From positions 75,611,072 to 75,675,071 of the forward strand of contig CM072515.1 of assembly GCA_036898135.1 (NCBI GenBank): 64,000 nucleotides of DNA, given 5' to 3'. The notes beneath the pieces are model-generated. The model did no database searches and had not been told where the DNA came from. It was given only the letters and a program-made list of their open reading frames with translations. A program made the position numbers and the translations under genes. The DNA comes from Oncomelania hupensis (lineage: Eukaryota > Mollusca > Gastropoda > Littorinimorpha > Pomatiopsidae). Positions 56,201-64,000 of the stretch are shown here, piece after piece (within the stretch, counting starts at the first letter, position 1; each line of letters opens with the position of its first letter).

Positions 56201-57003
56201 CAGGGCTCAGCCTGACACAAAAAAGCTATGGGCCATTGGGCCCCTCAGATCAAATTTCAATGGGTCATGATTTCAGCAGTAATTTACGTACATGTAAAAG
56301 ATAACCTGGAGATATTATTACAGAAATTAAAACAAAATAGATTATTGTGAGTGTGCATGTGTTGTGAAGCATGTTTACCAACAAAACACTAACCAGAACA
56401 GGGATCAGTATTTTGACTTGACTCGGGGCTCACACAATCATCTTATTTTATTATTTATTTTATCGTTCTTATATAGCGCTTTTCCAGCTCAAGAGCTGCT
56501 CAAGGCGCTGGCCGATACAGGATCTAACTCAAGCCGCCCGAGACGCCCACCCGCAGCCTTTGGGCGCATGGTCTGCGTAGGATTAGCGGCGGTAGACTAG
56601 TTTAACAGCAGCAAACGACAGTCTAGACTGTCCTACCTCAAGTTTAGTTGTTTTTGTTTTTTTGGAGGGGAGGGGGGGGCATTTTCAAAGCGGCACAAAG
56701 AAAAACACAAAATCCTCCTTACACGGACACAGCATACGCGCAGACGATAGCAAATTCTGATTTGGAAGAATCGTACAACACTTCTTATTGGCTGAAAGAT
56801 CAACATCCGGGCCCTCATAGCCAATCGCTGAACTTGCCTTAGCAAAAGCACGTTTGTCGCCTCCAATACAGTGCACTGTTATTGTGGTGGCGCACTGGTA
56901 CCAAAAATCGAAGCGCCATTCGGCCCCTGGCAAGAATTGTAGATGGGTCATTTTTAATTTTTATGCGTCAATGGCGCAGGGCGCGCTAGTAAACTGATCC
57001 CTG
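56201..57003. mobile_element. Small CAG...CTG element (803 bp, TSD GAGTAA)
   Basis: The ends are CAGGGCTCAG and, inverted, CAGGGATCAG. GAGTAA flanks both sides (56195-56200, 57004-57009), and copy 1 of the hAT-like element shows the empty site (TAGAGTAAGAAGG near 51750). There is no transposase. A reversed SINE tail (about 56445-56580, TTATATAGCGCTTTTCCAGC) is inside it. It is another 6-bp-duplication, hAT-like non-autonomous element. Confidence 0.75.
56445..56580 (-). mobile_element. SINE 3' part
   Basis: The reverse complement of the tail of the SINE at 41.4-41.55 kb, with AAAT-type tail units at the left. Confidence 0.75.
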
Positions 57004-57524
57004 GAGTAAGAAGGAAGAAAGTGTTGCTGCCTCCTGTTTTTTAGAAGCGATTTCAGCAGTAGCAGGGGGAGATTTACTAATGCGTTTCCACGGCCTACCT
57101 CTGCCCGCCATGTTTTTCTTTGCTTGAGAAAGAATTTATTCCATTGGTGGTTCAGGAAATCAACGCGACCATTGATTAGACAAAACTGTATGCAAATAGG
57201 TTTATTCTTTTTCCGGTCTTCTGATAGTATTATAGCCATCGCACACGATGCAGCCAGTGCGCAACCAATCTGAAGGGTTCGTTTTTATTTTTTATTGTCA
57301 AAACGCGCGACTTGGCCTACCATATCGCTGGCTGCGTCGTGTGCGATGGCTGTTAACAGTGCTGTAACTGTTGTACCGATAAACCAGATTTAGGGTTCAA
57401 AAAGACCTATGATCGTTTTTTTTAACTCATTGTATTATTTTCTAAATCGTCGTAATTTCGTATTTTTTCAATTTCATCGTAAAATAATACGGTCAAATCG
57501 TACTGGTTGGCAGGTCTGTAGTAT

Positions 57525-59541
57525 CATACCGATAGACGCCACACACCTCAACCGGATACACCCCTCCACGTTACTCTTTGGGAGACCCCTCTCGGGACCC
57601 CTAGCTGCCTTGCGACGCAGCTGGACAGACACCAAGCTCGACGAGACACCGATCGACGCTACCAAATACGTCACCAAACTCCAGGAGACCCTTAAGGCCA
57701 CGTGGAAAGCCGCCTCCGCCAACCTGAAGAAGGCGAGAGAGAGACAAGCCAGGTATCACAACCGCCGCGCCCGAGACCGGGAGCTTCAAGTAGGAGAACA
57801 GGTCCTACTACTACTCCCCAGCGGCACAACCAAACTCGACATCGCCTGGCAAGGACCCTACAAGGTGCTGGAGAAACTCTCCAGAACAACCTACCGCATC
57901 GAAGTGGAGGGCAAGCCCAGAACCCACCACATCAACCTCCTCAAGCGATATATGGAACCGCCCGCAGTCGCCCCGGATACACACTCTCTGCTCACGGTCG
58001 TCGAGGTGGATGGTACGGAGACCGGCGTCGCCGAATATCCGCTACATGGGAAGGAATCCTTCCGAGACGTATCTCTCGACCCATCGCTCCCCGCCAGCCA
58101 GCAACGCCAACTGCACTCCATCATCGCCGACTACAAAGAGGTACTCACCGACGTGCCCGGGAGAACGGACCTCGAGGAAGTTCACTTGACCCTGACTGAC
58201 TCCACACCCGTCCGCCAGAAACCATACCCCGTCCCGCTATCCCAGCAGCAGGTAGTGAGGAAGGAAGTCGAAGCTCTGCTTCAAGCCGGAGTCATCTCTC
58301 CATCACGTTCCCCCTACAGCGCCGGCATAGTCCTCTCACGTAAACCCAGTGGAGAGCACCGCCTCTGCATAGATTTCCGCCAGCTCAACCTCGTGACTCA
58401 GTCCGTACCCGGCCCCATGTCCGACCCAACGGACCTGTTCGCGAAACTGCAGTCAGCGAAATATTTCTCCCGCGTAGACCTGAGTAAAGGATTCTACCAG
58501 ATCCCGGTACACCCATCTTACCGACAATACCTGGCATTCAGCACCATGGACGGCCATTATGAATTCAACGTCCTGCCGTTTGGCCTTCACAACGCGCCGA
58601 GCATATTCAGCACCATGATGAGGAAACTACTGGACCCCCTCCACTGCTCGTCCCTGCATTCCTTTATGGACGACATCCTTGTCGCCAACGAAACCTGGGA
58701 AGAGCACCTGCGAGTGTTACGCCAGTTACTACACCGCCTCAGAGAAGCTGGACTCACCGCCCGACCGACCAAGTGCCAATTCGGCTACCAGGAACTAGAG
58801 TTCCTAGGCCACACGATCAGCCATGGACAGCTTCGACCTCTGGAGAAGACCATCCAGCGCCTACGAGACGCGCCCCGCCCCAAGACTAAGAAGGACGTCC
58901 AATCCTTCCTGGGATTGAGCGGATTCTACCAGAAGTTCATGCCAGGATACAACGGAATAGCCGCACCCCTATCGAGCCTGACCAGGAAGTCAGCGCCCGA
59001 CCGAGTTCTGTGGACCCCACAATGCGAAGCCGCATTCCAAGAACTGAAGCAGAAGCTGACGTCGCAACCAGTTTTGCGACTCCCCAACCACACGCAACCC
59101 TTCGTCCTGCGTACCGACGCCAGCGACGTAGGCCTCGGAGCCGTACTTCTACAACGGGACTCCGCGGACACTACCACGCTCTTCCCCGTCGCCTACGCCA
59201 ACAGGAAGCTGAAACTAGCGGAGCAGAACTACGCCACGTCCGAGAAGGAGTGCCTCGCACTCGTCTGGGCCGTGCAAAAGTTCCAGCTATATCTGTACGG
59301 TGCCCACTTTACCGTACAGGTCGACCACCAGCCGCTGTCGTTTCTAGCCACATCGAAATCCCTCAACGCCCGACTGATGAGATGGGCTCTGTTGCTCCAA
59401 GCATACTCCTTCCAGCTTGAGCACATCCCAGGGAAGGACAACCACGGAGCGGACTTTCTCAGCCGCCACCCCGCCTCCGACTCCGCCGAGTCCCCACTGA
59501 GGGCCGACGCCCCAGTGTTCATTCCCTCCGCCACCCACTAG
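57525..59541 (+). CDS. Element 4 integrase C-terminus, reverse transcriptase and RNase H
   Basis: The frame is open from upstream (an ATG at 57409 lies in hAT-like DNA and is not the true start). It gives about 670 residues of element protein. It opens with the integrase tail (PSTLLFGRPLSGPL, then LQVGEQVLLLLPSG and WQGPYKVLEKL). A linker with DYKEVLTDVPGRTDL and TPVRQKPYPVPLSQQ leads into RT: IVLSRKPSGEHRLCIDFRQL, FSRVDLSKGFYQIPV (catalytic Asp), VLPFGLHNAPSIF, FMDDILVANETWEEH (catalytic Asp pair), FLGHTISHGQ. RNase H follows: LRTDASDVGLGAVLL, ATSEKECLALVWAV and VDHQPLSFL. It ends HIPGKDNHGADFLSRH and a short Pro/Ala-rich tail. RT and RNase H are uninterrupted and complete; no stop or frameshift is seen. 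Confidence 0.92.
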
Positions 59542-59711
59542 CCGTCGCCGGAACCCGGCAACCCCCGCGGACCCCATCCTTGGGCATCCGCCGCCTACCA
59601 CCCCGAACCCTGTACAGCCCCAACATCTCCAGGACCACCTCCACCAACATTCCGCATCGCAGCAGGCCCCAGAGCTAATCGGCCGCGTTTTGAGCCGAGG
59701 CCGAGGACCTC

Positions 59712-59733
59712 GCCTTTTCCTTGGGGGGGCCTC
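59712..59733 (+). promoter_or_regulatory. Polypurine-tract region of element 4
   Basis: CCTTGGGGGGGCCTC precedes the TGTGACGTG start of the LTR. The G run is the likely purine primer, although it is shorter and less pure than usual. Confidence 0.6.
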
Positions 59734-61280
59734 TGTGACGTGCGGACTCCTTAGTCTGTGGCCCCTGCTCGTTGCAATCCTCCTCACTCGCCGCTGACCA
59801 CGCGACCCAAGCCCCGCCCCTCAGTACAGTCCCACGTGACCCGCGACCGGACTTTTGAAAAGTTAATGCATAGCCTCGCCAGTCCACTACTGCATGCCCA
59901 TGACAACACATCGTCCTGCTTGAGACACGTCTGCCTTCGCCGCGACCCCTGAGCTCAGCTATACTCTTGTGTTTTCACCCGTTCTTTGGTCAAGGTAAGA
60001 GGAGTGATTTACCTCATATCATTTTGCTACCCACCACCCGTCGATTTCCCCACGTGTTCGTATGTCTTGTAGATACTTACGTCCGTGTCTGTGTATCGTT
60101 GTGATGGATTGCTTGATATATCATTTTGCTCTATGTACTCTTTGTCTGTAGTTTGATTGATGCACATAACCATGCCCAGGCTTAGATTTATACATGTATA
60201 TATGCATATCTATATTTCTGTATAATTCCCCCTGCCATGATTGCCCTGTTGTATAGACTAAAGTACCCAGCTAATCCCCTTGCATATAATAGCCATTGCC
60301 CATGTATTTACACCCCTTTGCTTCACCCTAATCTGAATGTGTAAATATCCACCCCTGTTGCTAATGACCCCTCTTAGGCGCCGAAACCCGAATACGTTAT
60401 CGGCCGCCGTTAAATTCTCCCAACTCCAACGGGAAACCCCTAGCAGCCATTGGTGATAATAGATGGACATTTGGAAAGTACTGGTCAGTCCTGACCAACT
60501 TCCAAATTCAAATCTGATTGGCATGCGCGCTTGAACAGCGCGGCATCCAGAATGTGGGTGCCCTCCTGACGCAGAGAACTGATCATTTGCAGAACGGTTC
60601 CTGTACGGGCCCCTGCCGGACTCAACCTCGCTGCGTGCCTCCCATATATCTGGTTGGCACTGGGACGCGAGAAGACCCTGACTCACCCAGCCGAAAGAGG
60701 CGCTGACCGGTGCAACGCCACGCTACTGCACACAGCCCCAACCCAGTGACCCACATGAGTCACACCACCCACGCCTCTGACTGATCATCGCGAGTGACCA
60801 TTGCAAGTCGCCATCCAGATTCCAGCGGCCCCAGCAGCCGACTAAACTGAAGCTAAGTGTGCCCTCCGCGCACACCACAACTCTTGAACATTCTGGTTGC
60901 CCATGCTTGGTCAACCAGCTATCTCGTGCCACCTGATGAAAACAGTACATACTCACCCCTATTGACTTTATGTAGCTAGACCAGAATAACTCCAGGATAC
61001 TCTGTACTTCCCTAGACCATTATTCGTGATCCATTTGTAAACTAACCAACTACAGTTGGCCTACGTCCATATAATAAATTGTTGATGCTATATTATAAAC
61101 ACCCTGCTTCCCTTGCCTAAATTTTCCACTATTTTATTCTATATCTCTCTCGTCTGTTCTTATATCTCTTTAGCACTCCTAAGCATTACCCTCTGAATGT
61201 CATCGCACATCGGCCTATAGCAGGGAGAAGATACAGCGCGGGGAGTAATTGCTTACCCCACACCCCCTATATTCGTGACA
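59734..61280 (+). repeat. 3' LTR of element 4 (about 1.55 kb)
   Basis: The start TGTGACGTGCGG and end TATATTCGTGACA form short inverted ends. An AATAAA signal lies near 61074. The first part is GC-rich, then AT-rich. The end is set by the CA dinucleotide and the similarity of its terminus to the other large LTRs here. Without a 5' partner the length cannot be confirmed. Confidence 0.7.
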
Positions 61281-61402
61281 ACATGCATGTTTTGGAGAAT
61301 AAAAAAGTTTAAAAAAAAAAAAAAAAAAAACAAACAGGGAAGGTTCTTATTCCTTGTGAGTATTGAATATGTTTGTCTCGGTGTGTGCATTATGGAGTGA
61401 GA

Positions 61403-61434
<32 letters not shown>

Positions 61435-62160
61435 AAGAGAGAGAGAGGAGGGGTGAGGTAGAGTGTGGTGGAATTGATGGTAGTTGTTGCATTCATCGAA
61501 ATTGCTTCAATCATCTAGTTCATTATTTTATGGTTCGCATTTCAAACCTAAATTTAACTGATTATGAAAAAAGAAACCATGTGAATAACTCGTTGACACT
61601 ACATCTAATAGTGGCCATGTTGGCATGTGTCTGTGTTTCTATCCAGGGACAAGGCGCTGATGGACACAAGAGTGTTGCGGATGTCTGGGTGGAGAGTTTC
61701 TTCGTGTCCCTATTCCCAGTCCACCCTATGTACTAAGTACCCAACCTTTAATGGACTGATGATCCTTTCCGCATTTCCCCAAAATATCCTCACGAATAGT
61801 TGCCCACGAGCCATTGGGCTTAGAGGTCGGTCGTGTTTGAGTGACGTTGAGAGCTCTGCGATCACATCATAGTCGTTGACATCTCATGCAATTTTAACGA
61901 GAGTGAGTCTGCAACGTCTTCTTTCAGCTACGCATTGTAAGTACTCTACTGGTGATCCACAAAGGCTAACAGGGTGGAGAAGAAGAAAGGATTGTCATCC
62001 CTTTTCGCTTAAATTGCTGCTTAAGGTTAATCATCATTGCAGTCTTCATCGTGGTTCATCGGTCGTCTAAGTCGACTTTACTGTCAGAAATAATTGGAAG
62101 CCAATGACGCTGTAGTTACTTTGAGAGAGCGGAGTTTCTACCCTTTGTAGTGGCCTCAAG
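61281..62160. other. No gene seen; poly(A) and GA repeats
   Basis: A 20-bp A run at 61311-61330 and a GA microsatellite at 61398-61448. Short open frames at 61.53-62.07 kb have no recognisable motif. Confidence 0.55.
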
Positions 62161-62164
62161 GAAG

Positions 62165-62255
62165 GCTAATCTCATCATCATCATCATAGTAGGCATCTTC
62201 TTCATCATCACCATCATCATCATCACACACATCATCGCCTTCATCATCATCGTCA
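62165..62255. repeat. (TCA)n-type microsatellite
   Basis: TCATCATCATCA blocks with interruptions. Confidence 0.9.
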
Positions 62256-62399
62256 CGGTCAGCGATTACATCACCATCTCCATTTTGACTTTGTATGTTA
62301 ATCAATATCTGTTGAATGAGCGATTGTCCGTTCATAAGTAAAATTTGTTTCACATTTAATATTGTGTTTGCGTCAAATTTCTCAAAATTCCTTATGTTC

Positions 62400-62790
62400 T
62401 ATGTGTGCCACATGTTTGAGTGATAGATGTGTTTGTTGTGTGTGCCACATGTTTGAGTAATAGATGGTTGTTGTGTGTGCCACATGTACATGTAGGAGTG
62501 ATAGACGTGTTTGTTGTGTGTGCCACACATTTGAGTGATAGATGTGTTTGTTGTGTGTGGCACATGTACATGTAGGAGTGATAGATGTGTATGTTGTGTG
62601 TGCCACATGTACTGTAGGAGTGATAGACATGTTTGTTGTGTGTGCCACACGTTTAAGTGATAGATGTGTTTGTTGTGTGTGCCACATGTTGGAGTTATAG
62701 ACATGTTTGTTGTGTGTGCCACATGTTTGAGTGATAGATGTGTTTGTTGTGTGTGCCACATGTTGGAGTCATAGATGTGTTTGTTGTGTA
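62400..62790. repeat. Minisatellite of about 36-bp units
   Basis: About ten units of TGTGTGCCACATGTTTGAGT + GATAGATGTGTTTGTTG with small length variants. The two minus-strand open frames across it are by-products. Confidence 0.9.
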
Positions 62791-62792
62791 TA

Positions 62793-62960
62793 AGAGACAT
62801 CAAGGTGGACTATTAGCTCAGGCTCCATTGTATAAGAGACATCAAGCTGGACTATTACCTCAGGACCATTGTATAAGAGACATCAAGCTGGACTATTACC
62901 TCAGGACCATTGTATAAGAGACCTTAAGCTGGACTATTACCTCAGGCTCCATTGGATGTA
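62793..62960. repeat. Four tandem units of about 41-43 bp
   Basis: Units begin TATAAGAGACATCAAGCTGG and end CTCAGGACCATTG or CTCAGGCTCCATTG. Confidence 0.9.
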
Positions 62961-62996
62961 TATCCACGTATCTCTCTGTCTTCACCCATACTGTTT

Positions 62997-63396
62997 TGGT
63001 GTCCAATGGCCCACTGCTTTCTGTAACAAAGAAATCAGCAAACACATCTTGAGTGCCACAGTGTCCAATGGCCCCCTGCTTTCTGTAACAAAGAAATCGG
63101 CAAACACATCTTGGGTGAGTGCCACAGTGTCCAATGGCCCACTGCTTTCTGTAACAAAGAAATCAGCAAACACATCTTGGGCGAGTGCCACAGTGTCCAA
63201 TGGCCCACTGCTTTCTGTAACAAAGAAATCAGCAAACACATCTTGGGTGAGTGCCACAGTGTCCAATGGCCCACTGCTTTCTGTAACAAAGAAATCAGCA
63301 AACACATCTTGGGTGAGTGCCACAGTGTCCAATGGCCCACTGCTTTCTGTAACAAAGAAATCAGCAAACACATCTTGGGTGAGTGCCACAGTGGAT
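62997..63396. repeat. 66-bp minisatellite, about six units
   Basis: Units contain GTGTCCAATGGCCCACTGCT, then TTCTGTAACAAAGAAATCAG and CAAACACATCTTGGGTGAGT. They are nearly identical, with the first two slightly shorter or variant. Because 66 is divisible by three and the unit lacks stops in several frames, long frames exist on both strands (22-residue repeats). No independent evidence of a gene is present. The array abuts a repeat A end. Confidence 0.93.
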
Positions 63397-63432
63397 GATA
63401 AAATGGAACAGTTGTCACTCACATCCATCTGT

Positions 63433-63482
63433 TCCAGATTTGGCTCGGAAGAGTCCGCTGGACCTAAAGCAATAATCATGTA
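63433..63482 (+). mobile_element. 3'-end scrap of repeat A
   Basis: GGCTCGGAAGAGTCCGCTGG followed by ACCTAAAGCAATAAT and TGTAATGTA; plus-sense 3' end only. Confidence 0.85.
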
Positions 63483-64000
63483 ATGTACCTCACATCCATA
63501 CCAACTTGTAATCACTAAAAACAGTTTACTTCAATGAAAAATTGGTTTTGACGCTTTTGGAATTAAACACTCGTTCACTGGCACATAAGGCAAGTTATTT
63601 AGCTCACAGCCTGTAATACACTTAAGTGAGATCTAGAGAAGCAAAACTGTAAAGCATTTCAGTTACAATCGCAATACAGTTTTAACAACAAACAAACAAA
63701 AACACACACACAAATTATGACAAGCATTAAAGAAAAAAGAAAGAAATGACTTCTATATAGCTCACTTATAAGCTCAGAGAGCTTTTCAAAGCGCTGGCCA
63801 CTACTATCCAGCAATCACAAAATAGTTTGCTGAAGTCCTATCAGAGTTCTCCATTATGCTGACATTGGGAATAATCACGCCTTAAGACCATCAAAATCAC
63901 GCCTTAGAATCGCTGATCAGCTGTGAAGAATAGGTCTTAAATGTTACAATTGGTGCAAAAAACATGTCTGAAAAAAAACCCAATATACAGCGTGAAAAGA
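63483..64000. other. No gene; SINE-tail scrap
   Basis: AT-rich DNA to the window edge. A SINE 3' tail-like stretch (GAGCTTTTCAAAGCGCTGGCC in part, about 63755-63800, minus sense) is the only recognisable piece. Confidence 0.5.

Larger units (their letters stand above)
54437..57518 (-). mobile_element. hAT-like transposon copy 2, with two later insertions (3.08 kb)
   Basis: It has the same ends as copy 1 (CAGACCTGCCAACC and its inverse). The target duplication is not clean: CATACC precedes the left end, and TAGTAT then CATACC follows the right end. It contains repeat A (55045-55742) and a small CAG-ended element (56201-57003). Unlike copy 1 it retains the real C-terminal coding end at 54730-54947. 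Several hundred codons of transposase core are still missing, so it is also non-autonomous. Confidence 0.82.
54140..61280 (+). mobile_element. LTR retrotransposon 4, Gmr1-type Ty3/Gypsy, 5'-truncated, split by a hAT-like element
   Basis: The parts are integrase core (54140-54436), integrase C-terminus through RNase H (57525-59541), polypurine tract and 3' LTR (59734-61280). Gag, protease and the first half of integrase, as well as the 5' LTR, are absent. Coding DNA is strikingly GC-rich compared with its surroundings. Integrase lies upstream of RT, as in element 3. Confidence 0.88.

Noticed and set aside
57409..57524. ATG start of the element 4 RT frame
   Set aside because: These bases belong to the end of the hAT-like insertion; the true frame entered from integrase upstream.
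62997..63396. CRISPR-like array
   Set aside because: Units are directly adjacent with no variable spacers, and the DNA is eukaryotic: a minisatellite.
62982..63515. 177-codon minus-strand frame of 22-residue repeats
   Set aside because: It follows from a 66-bp tandem repeat without stops, and the plus strand is open too. No start context or other support.

Overview
This is eukaryotic DNA from an animal, most likely an invertebrate and perhaps a mollusc. That reading is an inference from the repeat types: RTE-, jockey- and L1-type LINEs, Tc1, Harbinger-like and hAT-like DNA transposons, a tRNA-derived SINE with a GCGCTATATAAG tail, and Ty3/Gypsy elements with Gmr1-type domain order. The DNA is AT-rich with many microsatellites. 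There are no bacterial genes, operons, CRISPR arrays, rRNA genes or free-standing tRNA genes. Apart from a C2H2 zinc-finger locus, almost everything recognisable is transposable-element DNA, much of it inserted into other elements. Target-site duplications (TSDs) visible in the sequence let the order of insertion be read.

Layout. 1-2.1 kb: antisense RTE LINE scraps, a perfect 50-bp inverted repeat and CT/CA microsatellites. 2.1-2.6 kb: a solo LTR containing a 3 x 49 bp tandem repeat. 3.5-6.9 kb: a Harbinger-like element (TSD TAA) split by a 1.5-kb solo LTR (TSD GTGAC). 6.9-9.2 kb: a nest of terminal-inverted-repeat MITEs split by a second 1.5-kb solo LTR (TSD GAGAT). 9.4-27.8 kb: a stacked nest. 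Its oldest layer is a degraded minus-strand Gypsy relic (relic 2, gag, protease, pre-integrase linker, LTR). The relic is hit by a SINE-like repeat ('repeat A', TSD AGGGCTGAGCC) that is itself hit by a young LTR retrotransposon (element 1, TSD CTATT). The relic's LTR is also hit by a Tc1 element (TSD TA) and by a complete 8-kb Gypsy element (element 3, TSD GTGAC) whose two 1378-bp LTRs appear to differ at one base.

28-34.5 kb: a 30-bp minisatellite, then a minus-strand zinc-finger gene with eleven intact C2H2 fingers. The gene is broken by another copy of repeat A and by a jockey-type LINE. 34.5-38.6 kb has no recognisable gene. 38.6-42.3 kb: an RTE LINE 3' end hit by repeat A (which holds a pogo-like MITE), by a SINE (which holds a CR1/L2-like LINE end) and by another repeat A at its tail. 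42.3-49.9 kb: an L1-like LINE with a nearly intact ORF1, a 1.8-kb gap and a broken ORF2. 49.9-52.5 kb: a solo LTR of the element-3 family with a hAT-like insertion. 54.1-61.3 kb: a GC-rich, 5'-truncated Gmr1-type Gypsy element (element 4) with an open RT/RNase H frame and a 1.5-kb 3' LTR, split by a second hAT-like element that contains repeat A and a small CAG-ended element. 62.2-63.4 kb: three minisatellite arrays.

How the parts work together. The autonomous machinery (RT, integrase, LINE endonuclease, transposases) is mostly damaged by frameshifts, stops or deletions. The best-preserved frames are the 1279-codon polyprotein of element 3, the jockey-type ORF, the zinc-finger exon, the L1-like ORF1 and the RT/RNase H frame of element 4. 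The strongest biological point is that three different Gypsy elements here place integrase before reverse transcriptase. The best-preserved one has lost most of its RT by an in-frame deletion while its LTRs stayed nearly identical.
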